NCBI GenBank assembly: GCA_964455095.1
Contig: CAYVUV010000028.1
Span: 10,028-74,027 of the forward strand
Origin: CAYVUV01 sp964455095
Lineage (GTDB): Bacteria; Desulfobacterota; Binatia; HRBIN30; CADEER01
Length of the DNA: 64,000 bases
Reading direction: 5' to 3'
Positions within the stretch are counted from its first letter, which is position 1; each line of letters begins with the position of its first letter. The notes under the pieces were generated by a model. That model was not told the origin of the DNA. It ran no database searches and saw only the letters and a program-made list of their open reading frames with translations. Shown here piece by piece: positions 57,546-64,000 of this stretch. The translations under genes and the position numbers were made by a program.

Positions 57546-59605
57546 GACTGCTGCCCCTCCGACAACGCTTCCGCGCGACTCAGGAACAACCGTTCGAACC
57601 ACTCGAGGAACTCCGGCATATCTGGTGAGCCCGCGGCGATTCCAGCGCGAAGGGCGGCGGCGTCGCTGAGACGCGCCTCGATCTCTTTCATATCGTCGCG
57701 ATGCTCGGCAAAGTAGTCGGTGAACGACCGGCTCAGCTCGCGCAGCAGCTGTTTCGCGCAGAGCGTGACCACGTACTGCTCAACGCGATCCCCAGTTCCC
57801 GCGCCGGCGTCTTTCAAGACGCGATCGAGCAAGGTCCCGAGCGAATCGTACTTCCTGCCGAAGAGGCGGTAGTCGGCTTCACGGGGCTTACCCTCATTGA
57901 GTGCAGCGCGGACGCGTTCGTCGAGACTGTCGAACGCGAGGAACACCCCGGCGAAGAGGTCGAACAGCGTCCTCTCGACCGGAAGGGGGGCCAATCTCGC
58001 AATCAGCGGATCGTCATCACCAGCGATCCGCGCGTGGGCCTCGATGAAGGCGGCGCGCTGTTCGACCGTGAGGAGCGCCCAATAGCGGAGGATGTCAGCG
58101 GCAGTCAGGTCGAGAAGGAGCGAGGGGCGGTGCGACATGCCCTCCTCCTGGACGAGTAGAAGGCCGGGCTCGACACCCTCGCCCGAAACTTCGAGAAGCG
58201 ACGTCGAGACCAACACTTGTTCGAGCTGGCCGCTCTGATCGGCGTCGAGCTTCACCCAGGTGCGCGCCGGGAGGCCGACAAGCTCCAGCACACTCACGCC
58301 TCCGTGCTGTACCGACAGCGCGGGGGATTCGGTGGCGTCGCCCCAGAAGGCGCTAGCCTCATGCGTGTTCCAGCGGAATCGGAGAATGAGTCTGGTGCCT
58401 CCGCTCGCCGCTGTGCCTTCGTCTTCCTCGCGTGGGGCGAATGCGAGTGGCCGTTTCGTTTCGGTGGTCAGCCACCAGTCAGGACGCGAGCCAGTGGTGA
58501 CCTCGACGAGAAACCCGGTCTCCCAGTTGCCGCCCCGTCCTGCTAGGCGACACCCAGCGGCCGTTAGGTTGGTCGAGCCGACGTAGAGGATCTCGCGCCC
58601 GCCCCTCTTCGGCTCGAAGAACCGATAGACTTTCGCGTGGACGCCCCGAGGTCTGGCGTCCTCGGTTTTTCCAAGTCGGAGGAGATCGCCGGGGAGCGCT
58701 GCCCAGGACACGTCGGGGCAGTTGCGTACCCAGGCAAACAGAGCCTCGGAGCACAGTGCCTCGCCGCGCTCGCTTCGAGGAAGGAACACTCGTGTCTCAC
58801 GAGGGTCGAAGCGCGAGAGCAGCTCCTCGAGCGGAGCGGAGACACCGCCGGTGTCGAAATAGGGAGAGATTACCTCGAGGCAGAAGCCACGCAGCGACTT
58901 CCCTGCGGCGGTCTCGACGAAGTCCGGCAGCGATGCCTCGCCGTCATGGAAGTGGGGTAGCAGCCGACCACCAATGGAGCGGTGCTTGTGCTGGGTTGTG
59001 CCGCGCAGGAACGCACGGATATCGCTCAGCGCGGCGTGTTCCGCCCGCAACTCGTCGTTCGCGCGCCGCCCTTCGGCGGCGCGGACGAGTGCGTCGAGGT
59101 ATCCGATGAGCGCATCGCGGAGATTGGTGAGTTCTCCATCGCCGATCTCCTCGACATGTGCGACCTCGACGTTCTCCCACCAGCCCGCGCGCGTGAGGTT
59201 CGCGGACAAGCATCCGAAGAGGAGGGCGCGAGCGTGATGTCCGTCGTCGTCCGGCTCGGTGCTCTCGACGAGCGCGAGGACGTTCTTCGGATGGAAAATG
59301 CCGGTCGCGTGCCAGATCGGAATCCGCCGGATGTCGAGCTTCGCCGCGCCTCCGTCGGCCACGAGACCGTGTTGGTCGTAGTAGACCGCGATCGACCCCG
59401 GCAGGGATTTCAATGCGTCCTCGAGCTGGACCAGCTTGATGGCTGGGGCATGGCTCAAGGGAATGTCGAAGAAGACGGGCAGTACTTCGGTCTCGAAGAA
59501 GCTCGGTTCGAGGCGAAACGTCGTGAAGACTGCCGACACGAGCCGGCGATCCTTCATCCGCTCTAGGAAATGTTCCGATAGGACGGCGCGAGGGATCTCG
59601 CTCAT
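57542..59605 (-). CDS. PLD-type phosphodiesterase (defence nuclease candidate)
   Basis: 687 aa from ATG 59605; the frame reads further upstream but only as the wrong frame of the neighbour. Two PLD half-sites are visible: H105-x-K107 with S134-x-N136 (HPKNVL and CLSANLTRAGW), and H323-x-K325 with G343-S-T-N346 (HAKVYRFFEP and VGSTNLTAAG). The C-terminal ~250 residues are helical. It is coupled on both sides by 4-bp overlaps to a 446-aa unknown and to the SNF2 helicase. In DISARM the PLD member is DrmC. Cleavage of DNA is inference. Confidence 0.9.
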   Translation of the reverse strand: MSEIPRAVLSEHFLERMKDRRLVSAVFTTFRLEPSFFETEVLPVFFDIPLSHAPAIKLVQLEDALKSLPGSIAVYYDQHGLVADGGAAKLDIRRIPIWHATGIFHPKNVLALVESTEPDDDGHHARALLFGCLSANLTRAGWWENVEVAHVEEIGDGELTNLRDALIGYLDALVRAAEGRRANDELRAEHAALSDIRAFLRGTTQHKHRSIGGRLLPHFHDGEASLPDFVETAAGKSLRGFCLEVISPYFDTGGVSAPLEELLSRFDPRETRVFLPRSERGEALCSEALFAWVRNCPDVSWAALPGDLLRLGKTEDARPRGVHAKVYRFFEPKRGGREILYVGSTNLTAAGCRLAGRGGNWETGFLVEVTTGSRPDWWLTTETKRPLAFAPREEDEGTAASGGTRLILRFRWNTHEASAFWGDATESPALSVQHGGVSVLELVGLPARTWVKLDADQSGQLEQVLVSTSLLEVSGEGVEPGLLLVQEEGMSHRPSLLLDLTAADILRYWALLTVEQRAAFIEAHARIAGDDDPLIARLAPLPVERTLFDLFAGVFLAFDSLDERVRAALNEGKPREADYRLFGRKYDSLGTLLDRVLKDAGAGTGDRVEQYVVTLCAKQLLRELSRSFTDYFAEHRDDMKEIEARLSDAAALRAGIAAGSPDMPEFLEWFERLFLSRAEALSEGQQS

Positions 59606-60942
59606 TCCGAGCCTCGAAGGGCACCGGCCACGCTCCGTAGCGAGCCGACGAAATAGGCGTGGCGCCAGTAACCGGGCAACGCGTCGGCTTCCGGGAGTCT
59701 GCCGAGCTGTTCGTCGCGGAACCGGACGTCGAGCTTGCCGTCGCGCATGACGGCCCAGGGTGCCGCGGCGCCGCGCGCCTTCATCACCGCGGCGTTCTGA
59801 TCGAGAACGAGCTGGATCGCGTCCTCGTAGCGGGCGTTGTGGAACGCCGCCGCGAGCTGAGTCCACCGTTGTCCCGATTCGGGGTCGTCGTTCCCTGCGC
59901 GCAGGTCCGGCTCGAGCGCCTCGGTTGCCTCGATGTCGACCGTGCGCCGCGGCGCTGCGCCCCAATGCTGGCGAACGTCCTTGGCTATCTGCGCCGGCGT
60001 TTGACCGTCGCATCCGAGCAGATGTTCGAAGAACGCGGCCGCGGGGGCCAGGAGCAATTCCGCGGTGCGGATGCGCTCGAGTTGGAAGGCGAGTTGGTCG
60101 CCAACTTCGCCGCGCTTCCGGGCGCGCATGGCCAAGGCGCGCATCGACTCGGGCGTGAGCGACCAGTCGTCCTCCTCGAGCGTCTCGGTCAAGAGCTCCG
60201 CGAACACCTGTTGCCTGCCCTGCGTGCCGCGGTTGGGATCGAGATCGCCACGGCCGCCGTGCAGGAGGTGCTCGCGGTAGAGGTCGCGCTCCGCCGCACG
60301 GAGGGTGCCGAGGGCCTTGGCGACACCTTTGAGTACTGCCGCATCCTTTCGGACATCGAGGGGGTACGCATCCGAGCGCAGGCGATCCACGATGCCCCGA
60401 ACGGTGCGTGCTCCAGCCGATTCGAGTACCGGCACCAGGCTGCGCTCGACCACGAGTCTGGCTGGTACTGTGAGGCGAGTGGGGTCGCCTTCCAGGAGGC
60501 CGGATGCCTTCGCCGGGATCGTGTACAGGCCCCAGAGCCCGTAGATTTTCTGGTTGCCGAGAATCTGGGCGTTGGCATCGAGGCCGAGGCGAACCCGATC
60601 GTCTTCGGCGAGCCGGCGCCACACGCGTTCCGTGCCGCGGAAGGCGCGCTCTTTGTTGACGTGGGCGCGCGCGTACGCGGCGAGCTGTTCCCACTTCAGG
60701 AAGGTCGCAAGGTCCCCCGCGGTGCCGCCTTCTTCAGCCACCCGCTCGGCGAAGTAGTAGCCGAGCAGCAGCACGGTGAAGTCGCGCACCGAATTGCTCA
60801 CGGTGGTCAGGTTCGCAATGACGTGGCGCCCGAGCCGTGACCAGAGCGCCTGCACGCCGAGAGGATCCCGCGATCCCTTGATCGCGGCGCGCGAATCGAG
60901 CTGCGTGAGGAATGGCGTCGTGAGGGGGCCGGTGTTTTTCAC
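59602..60942 (-). CDS. Unknown 446-aa protein of the defence operon
   Basis: GTG at 60942 gives the GTGA overlap seen throughout the operon; the longer upstream frame is a wrong-frame reading of the HNH gene. The protein is mostly helical (LGRHVIANLTTVSNSVRDFT, VWRRLAEDDRVRLGLDANAQ) with a conserved-looking turn GNQKIYGLWGLYTIPAKASG near residue 120 and no nuclease, ATPase or methylase motif. It ends with ALRGSE overlapping the PLD gene start. I do not recognise a family. Confidence 0.8.
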   Translation of the reverse strand: MKNTGPLTTPFLTQLDSRAAIKGSRDPLGVQALWSRLGRHVIANLTTVSNSVRDFTVLLLGYYFAERVAEEGGTAGDLATFLKWEQLAAYARAHVNKERAFRGTERVWRRLAEDDRVRLGLDANAQILGNQKIYGLWGLYTIPAKASGLLEGDPTRLTVPARLVVERSLVPVLESAGARTVRGIVDRLRSDAYPLDVRKDAAVLKGVAKALGTLRAAERDLYREHLLHGGRGDLDPNRGTQGRQQVFAELLTETLEEDDWSLTPESMRALAMRARKRGEVGDQLAFQLERIRTAELLLAPAAAFFEHLLGCDGQTPAQIAKDVRQHWGAAPRRTVDIEATEALEPDLRAGNDDPESGQRWTQLAAAFHNARYEDAIQLVLDQNAAVMKARGAAAPWAVMRDGKLDVRFRDEQLGRLPEADALPGYWRHAYFVGSLRSVAGALRGSE

Positions 60943-61715
60943 GCAGGAGTTGCCTTGAAGACCTTGGCCCTGTGCCAGGGCAAGTAGATGCGATGTGCAT
61001 CGGTGAGGGCGCGGACCCGCAAGCTCGAGTCGATGCCGAGCAGCTTGCGCGCGGCATCGCCAAGCCCTGCTGACACGAGCACCGTGCCGTCGTCGGCCAC
61101 GGTGATGAAACCGCAGTCGAACGCAGCGTCCAGGTGCGGGGCGAGCAGGAGGCCGTTGAAGACGTCGAGGCGCTCGGCATCGGTGGCGCAGTCCGCCCAC
61201 GGCTTGATGTGGCTGGCGCGCAGGAGCTCGGGGACGGCGAGGCCGGTGATGGCGCAGCGGCCTTCCCAGTACTCGAGGAGGCCTCGGCGAAAGATGTCCT
61301 GGCCGACGCGTTGGACGACCAGGCGCTCGGCCTCGGTGGTTCTCGGCAGCGCGGCGGTCTGCTTCTCGAAGGTGTGGAGGAGCTCGTCGGGTAGCGTCTT
61401 GCTGAGCTGGAAGGCGCGGCGAAGCAGGCGGTGGAGTACTGAGATGTCGGTGACGGCCCGGCCGTCGAGGGCTCCATTCGGGAGCGGGGCGGCCGCGGGC
61501 GTGCCGTATTCGCCGAGCGCGCGGGCAACGTTCTGCTGCGAGAAGGCGGCGAGAAAGACGGCTTCGCCGGAGCTACCGACCCAGATGCGCAGCGGGCACT
61601 GCGTGCTCGCGAAGCCGAGCCAATTTCCTTCGCGCGGCAGGTCCTGGTCAAAGCCGTTGTCAACGGCGGCCTTTTCCAGGCGCGAGGCGATGACGGGCGA
61701 GAAGGCGATGGTCAT
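60939..61715 (-). CDS. HNH endonuclease
   Basis: 258 aa. The C-terminal HNH core is EGRCAITGL (C154), ASHIKPW (H169), FNGLLLAPHLDAAFD (N187, H194), a HNH_2-type restriction endonuclease pattern. The N-terminal ~120 residues are unrelated and may recognise DNA or another subunit. It is coupled to YhcG upstream and the 446-aa gene downstream by 4-bp overlaps. Cleavage specificity cannot be read. Confidence 0.92.
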   Translation of the reverse strand: MTIAFSPVIASRLEKAAVDNGFDQDLPREGNWLGFASTQCPLRIWVGSSGEAVFLAAFSQQNVARALGEYGTPAAAPLPNGALDGRAVTDISVLHRLLRRAFQLSKTLPDELLHTFEKQTAALPRTTEAERLVVQRVGQDIFRRGLLEYWEGRCAITGLAVPELLRASHIKPWADCATDAERLDVFNGLLLAPHLDAAFDCGFITVADDGTVLVSAGLGDAARKLLGIDSSLRVRALTDAHRIYLPWHRAKVFKATPA

Positions 61716-62941
61716 GGCTTGCGTCCCTTGCGCTTCGTCGCTGGCTTTCGGGCCCTGCTCCTCCTCTCGCCAGATTCGCCACCAGCTTTGTGGCGAATTG
61801 CAGCTTCTGCTGAGGGCGCGGCGGGGTCGCTCGGTGCGAGCTGTGCGTAGAGCTCGTGGAGCTTTCGCCGCAAGAGCGCCCTCGGCGGCAGCACGGTCTG
61901 GTACTCGGCCACTAGCGCAGGCGACAGGGTACGGCTGAGGGCATACTCGACGACTTCGTTGTCCTTCGTCGCGCAGAGCAGGACGCCGATCGAGGGCCGC
62001 TCCTGTGGCTTCTTCACGTCGCGATCGAGCGCCTCCAGGTAGAAGCTCAGTTTGCCAAGGTCTTCGGGGCGGAATTCGCGGACCTTCAGTTCGAAGGCGA
62101 CGAGGCAGGTCAGGCCGCGGTGGAAGAATACGAGGTCGATCGCGAAGTCCTGGTTGCCAACCTGCACCGGGTACTGGGATCCGGCGAAGCAGAAGTCGCG
62201 ACCAATCTCGGTGATGAAGCGGCCCAGGTTACGCAGTAGCGCGCCGTGCAGGTCGGCTTCTGAGTGGCCATTCGGCAGGTCGAGGAACTCGAGGGTGTAG
62301 GCGTTCTTGAAGTTCTCGAGGGCGGTCGGGTGAATTTGTGTCAGCGCCGCTGACACTTTCTTCGCGCTGAGTTCTCGTCGGCGGAAGGCTTGGCTGCGGA
62401 GCTGGCGTTCCAGCTCGCGCGAGGTCCAATCATCCTTGATCGCTGCCAGCATGTAGAACTGGCGTTCCTCGCGGAGCTTCGTCTGGCTGAGGATGAGGAG
62501 GTGATGGGTCCAGGGCAATTGTGTCAGCAGCGCTGACACTTTCTTCTCGTCCCGGTAGACTTCGTAGAATTGCCGCATCCGAAACAGGTTGCGGCGCGTG
62601 TAGCCGCGCATGCCGGGATACTCGCGCGCGATCGTGGCGGCGAGCTCGTCGACCACCCCGTCGCCCCACTCGGCGGTCACGATCTTCTTGCTGATGTACT
62701 CACCGAGTTGCCAGTACAGCCCGACCAGCTCAGTGTTGACGGCTTGGTACGCGCGTCGCCGGGCTGCCTCGATGAGTGCGAGGACCTCGTCGAACTTCCC
62801 AGCGGAATCGAGCGCGGTTGATTGTCGCCGCGGCGCGGCGACAATCTGGGCGTCCCCAATACTGGCCGACGTTTGTCTCATCGCTGATGAGACTTTCTTC
62901 GCCCCTGCTTTCGGGGGCTTCTTGCGCGGCGGCTTTGTCAT
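61712..62941 (-). CDS. YhcG/DUF1016 PD-(D/E)XK nuclease
   Basis: 409 aa. The N-terminal DUF1016 helical domain (NTELVGLYWQLGEYISKKI, YPGMRGYTRRNLFRMRQF) is followed by the nuclease core D269-x14-E284-x-K286 (DFAIDLVFFHRG, VAFELKVREF). The first 40 residues are low-complexity and basic (TKPPRKKPPKAGAKK). Four copies of a KKVSxxxxQ-type peptide or its relative (residues 15-24, 33-41, 133-142, 194-203) are encoded by DNA hairpins. The basic leader MTKPPRKKP is repeated at the start of the next upstream ORF. Confidence 0.92.
   Translation of the reverse strand: MTKPPRKKPPKAGAKKVSSAMRQTSASIGDAQIVAAPRRQSTALDSAGKFDEVLALIEAARRRAYQAVNTELVGLYWQLGEYISKKIVTAEWGDGVVDELAATIAREYPGMRGYTRRNLFRMRQFYEVYRDEKKVSALLTQLPWTHHLLILSQTKLREERQFYMLAAIKDDWTSRELERQLRSQAFRRRELSAKKVSAALTQIHPTALENFKNAYTLEFLDLPNGHSEADLHGALLRNLGRFITEIGRDFCFAGSQYPVQVGNQDFAIDLVFFHRGLTCLVAFELKVREFRPEDLGKLSFYLEALDRDVKKPQERPSIGVLLCATKDNEVVEYALSRTLSPALVAEYQTVLPPRALLRRKLHELYAQLAPSDPAAPSAEAAIRHKAGGESGERRSRARKPATKRKGRKP
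62338..62356. repeat. In-frame DNA hairpin P1
   Basis: GTGTCAGCG-C-CGCTGACAC, perfect 9-bp arms, inside yhcG; encodes K-K-V-S-A-A-L-T-Q on the - strand and is followed on the + strand by TTTCTTC. Confidence 0.85.
62521..62539. repeat. In-frame DNA hairpin P2
   Basis: GTGTCAGC-AGC-GCTGACAC, perfect 8-bp arms, inside yhcG; encodes K-K-V-S-A-L-L-T-Q, probably the native DUF1016 position of this motif. Confidence 0.85.
62821..62845. repeat. In-frame DNA hairpin P4 (variant)
   Basis: Arms ATTGTCGCCG and CGGCGACAAT (10 bp, perfect) around a 5-base loop, inside the yhcG leader; encodes I-V-A-A-P-R-R-Q. Same reading frame register as the other copies but a different spacer. Confidence 0.75.
62875..62893. 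repeat. In-frame DNA hairpin P3
   Basis: GTCTCATC-GCT-GATGAGAC, perfect 8-bp arms, followed by TTTCTTC on the + strand; encodes K-K-V-S-S-A-M-R-Q. It is the exact positional counterpart (338 bp away) of hairpin P5. Confidence 0.85.
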
Positions 62942-63062
62942 CGCTGGCCCTTCTTGTCCGCAGCGGGGCGGGTGTCAGGGTGCGCGACGCGCGGGTTGGC
63001 GGGCGGCGGTTCGAGGCGGGTCTGGTAGGGCTTGCCGGTGCATGCGGCCTCGGAAGCCAATT

Positions 63063-63081
63063 CTCTCGACAGCGTCGAGAC
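63063..63081. repeat. In-frame DNA hairpin P6
   Basis: TCTCGAC-AGC-GTCGAGA arms of 7 bp inside the remnant ORF; encodes E-I-V-S-T-L-S-R-E, matching the conserved IVSTLSREL part of DUF1016 proteins. Confidence 0.75.
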
Positions 63082-63212
63082 AATCTCCCCATCAGTGAAG
63101 GTCTCGGCGAAACGCACCATGTGCGCGAGCGCTGTGACCTCGGCATCATCCGGGAATACCAGCGACGCAGTGGACGTCGCATCTGCGAACTGGTGGCGCG
63201 CAGTCACCGATT

Positions 63213-63231
63213 GTCTCCGCACTGCGGAGAC
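63213..63231. repeat. In-frame DNA hairpin P5
   Basis: GTCTCCGC-ACT-GCGGAGAC, perfect 8-bp arms; encodes R-K-V-S-A-V-R-R-Q. Compared with its duplicate P3, two stem base pairs changed on both arms and stayed paired. Confidence 0.85.
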
Positions 63232-63275
63232 TTTCCTGGCCCCCGCCTTCGCGGGCTTCTTACGCGGCGGCTTCG

Positions 63276-64000
63276 TCATCGCTCGCCCTTCTTCTCCGCG
63301 GCGGGGCGGGTGTCGGGGTGCGCGACGCGCGGGTCGGCGGGCGGCGGGTCGAGGCGGGTCTGGTAGGGCGTGCCGGTGCGCGCGGCTTCGGCCATGGCGT
63401 CGTAGATCTCGAGGATGACGCGCTTGGTGCGGTACTCGCCGTGGGCCTTCTCGTCGTTCTTGCGGACGATCGGGAAGGTATCCATCACGTAGTCGGTGTC
63501 GTCGCGCGAGAGACCGTAGAGGTGGAAGAACGCGGCGTCGAGCTCGCACCGGAGCAGGAAGCGCCGCATGGGGTCCCAGCGGAAGGGCGGGCCGTCGTAG
63601 CCGACGTCGTGGGCGAAGGGCTCGAGGTCCCAGGCGGTGTAGGTCAGCTCAAGGATGCGCGGTAGGAGGAATCCGACATGTATCGCACCGGGAAACCAGG
63701 GACAGCCGGGCGTGAACGTTTGGGGGGGAAGAACCGGGAACTGCTTGAAGTAGTTATATGTGAGGTTTGTCCCGCCAACCTTTTGTCGAGCCGAGTAGTC
63801 CAGGACAAAAGAACACAGGTTAGCGTACAGGCAGGCAAGATCGCTGACCGGAGCCGATGACGTGAGGAGGTTGTATGAGTCCCCCACAGCCATGCAGGGA
63901 ATAAGTGAAGCAATCACGGTCCGCTGTTTCTCGGTGCCCGTAATCTTACGCCACCCCAAGATCCAGCCGCGATCCCAGCTACCCTTTAGGATTCGCCTCA
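63276..64000 (-). CDS. Eco57I/type II-type DNA methyltransferase, C-terminal part (5' end outside window)
   Basis: The frame is open through the last base of the window; in-frame codons before the apparent start continue the protein (RRILKGSWDRGWILGWRKI). The visible ~240 residues are the C-terminal region of Eco57I-type N6-adenine methylase/restriction proteins: TEKQRTVIASLIP, then LYANLCSFVLDYSARQKVGG and TNLTYNYFKQFPVLPP, followed by a helical domain and a disordered tail. The catalytic NPPY-type motif would be upstream and is not seen. It is the first visible gene of the defence operon. Confidence 0.9.
   Translation of the reverse strand, partial: RRILKGSWDRGWILGWRKITGTEKQRTVIASLIPCMAVGDSYNLLTSSAPVSDLACLYANLCSFVLDYSARQKVGGTNLTYNYFKQFPVLPPQTFTPGCPWFPGAIHVGFLLPRILELTYTAWDLEPFAHDVGYDGPPFRWDPMRRFLLRCELDAAFFHLYGLSRDDTDYVMDTFPIVRKNDEKAHGEYRTKRVILEIYDAMAEAARTGTPYQTRLDPPPADPRVAHPDTRPAAEKKGER

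Larger units (their letters stand above)
62938..63279 (-). pseudogene. Chimeric ORF: YhcG leader, DUF1016 fragment and methylase tail
   Basis: 113 aa, open, overlapping both neighbours by 4 bp. Residues 1-24 duplicate the YhcG leader, residues ~49-74 (LAHMVRFAETFTDGEIVSTL, SREL) are a fragment of a DUF1016 N-terminal domain, and residues 80-113 duplicate the methylase tail (TGKPYQTRLEPPPANPRVAH). It looks like the collapsed remains of a second methylase-yhcG cassette. It may still be translated and keep coupling between the flanking genes. Confidence 0.75.
62871..63386. repeat. 178-bp direct duplication (62871-63048 and 63209-63386, period 338)
   Basis: The two units align without gaps at roughly 85% identity by eye. 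Each spans the same junction: the methylase tail (PYQTRL-PPPA-PRVAHPDT) and stop, an ATGA overlap, and a start MTKPPRKKP-KAGA-KVS. The unit spacing equals the length of the remnant ORF minus its overlaps. Confidence 0.9.
53657..64000 (-). other. Defence operon: Eco57I-type methylase, YhcG nuclease, HNH, unknown, PLD nuclease, SNF2 helicase, small protein
   Basis: Eight genes on one strand, each overlapping the next by 4 bp (NTGA), except the last junction, which overlaps by 11 bp. Such tight coupling suggests fixed stoichiometry. Methylase, SNF2 helicase and PLD protein recall DISARM; YhcG and HNH recall restriction systems. DrmA, DrmB and a specificity subunit are not visible. The 5' end of the operon is outside the window. 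Confidence 0.85.

Noticed and set aside
59606..60694. N-terminal extension of the PLD protein
   Set aside because: Arg/Pro-rich reading of the 446-aa gene in the wrong frame; ATG 59605 matches the 4-bp overlap pattern.
62338..63231. CRISPR array
   Set aside because: The repeats are short, irregularly spaced, inside genes, and their stems vary between copies.
53657..64000. Calling the operon DISARM
   Set aside because: Methylase, SNF2 helicase and PLD fit, but drmA and drmB are not seen in the visible part, so only resemblance can be claimed.

Overview
The window is about 65% GC, densely coded on both strands, and has no rRNA, tRNA or CRISPR array that I can see. It probably comes from a Gram-negative, environmental, deltaproteobacterial-type lineage. 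A member of the Binatota (Desulfobacterota_B) would fit the wax-ester/diacylglycerol acyltransferase, the beta-propeller di-haem cytochrome, the NtrC-type two-component pair, the Coq4-like protein and the scattered hairpin repeats. This placement is an inference and is weak. Region 1 (1-25401, + strand) is a nearly continuous extracellular contractile injection system (eCIS, Pvc/AFP-like) locus. Its sheath gene is cut by the window start. It is followed by tube, zinc-ribbon protein, proline-rich protein, Pvc16-like cap, AAA+ ATPase (Pvc15-like), an 80-aa protein, a 1150-aa DUF4157 (eCIS core domain) protein carrying an HNH-like nuclease signature (the likely cargo), CIS-tube/Pvc7-like protein, LysM-like protein, gp27-like hub, gp5-like spike, PAAR-like tip, gp25, two baseplate J/Pvc11-like proteins, a Pvc12/P2-I-like protein, a beta-helix fibre-like protein and a coiled-coil plus transthyretin-like protein. 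Genes abut or overlap by a few bases, as in one transcript. Region 2 (25689-33334) holds a small conserved protein, a BTAD/SARP-type regulator, an HD hydrolase, a very large membrane patatin-like phospholipase and a serine lipase. Two near-identical operator-like elements (pairs of GGGAYYTCCC-type half sites exactly 22 bp apart) lie in the two divergent promoter regions of this group, one beside a decayed copy of the regulator's start. This suggests one small lipid-active regulon. Region 3 (33491-53593) is mixed chromosomal content: a K+ channel with TrkA domains, a WS/DGAT acyltransferase, a propeller-cytochrome protein, a GNAT-like acyltransferase, a histidine kinase/sigma-54 activator pair facing a sigma-54-like promoter before a small membrane protein and a Coq4-like gene, a CDP-alcohol phosphatidyltransferase, a FitAB/VapBC toxin-antitoxin pair, a methyltransferase, MsrB, a secreted caspase-fold protein and an alpha/beta-hydrolase-like class III cyclase. 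Three ~160-bp hairpin-ended repeats and one short relative sit between these genes. Region 4 (53657-64000, - strand) is a translationally coupled eight-gene defence operon: Eco57I-type methylase C-terminus (cut by the window end), a chimeric remnant ORF, a YhcG/DUF1016 PD-(D/E)XK nuclease, an HNH endonuclease, a 446-aa unknown, a PLD-type nuclease, an SNF2-type helicase and a 124-aa unknown. Six of its seven junctions are 4-bp NTGA overlaps. It resembles DISARM in parts (methylase, SNF2 helicase, PLD), but drmA and drmB are not visible. Its promoter-proximal half contains a 178-bp tandem duplication and a family of in-frame hairpin repeats whose stems covary between copies. I consider that part and the two-site SARP-like operator the most novel signals here.
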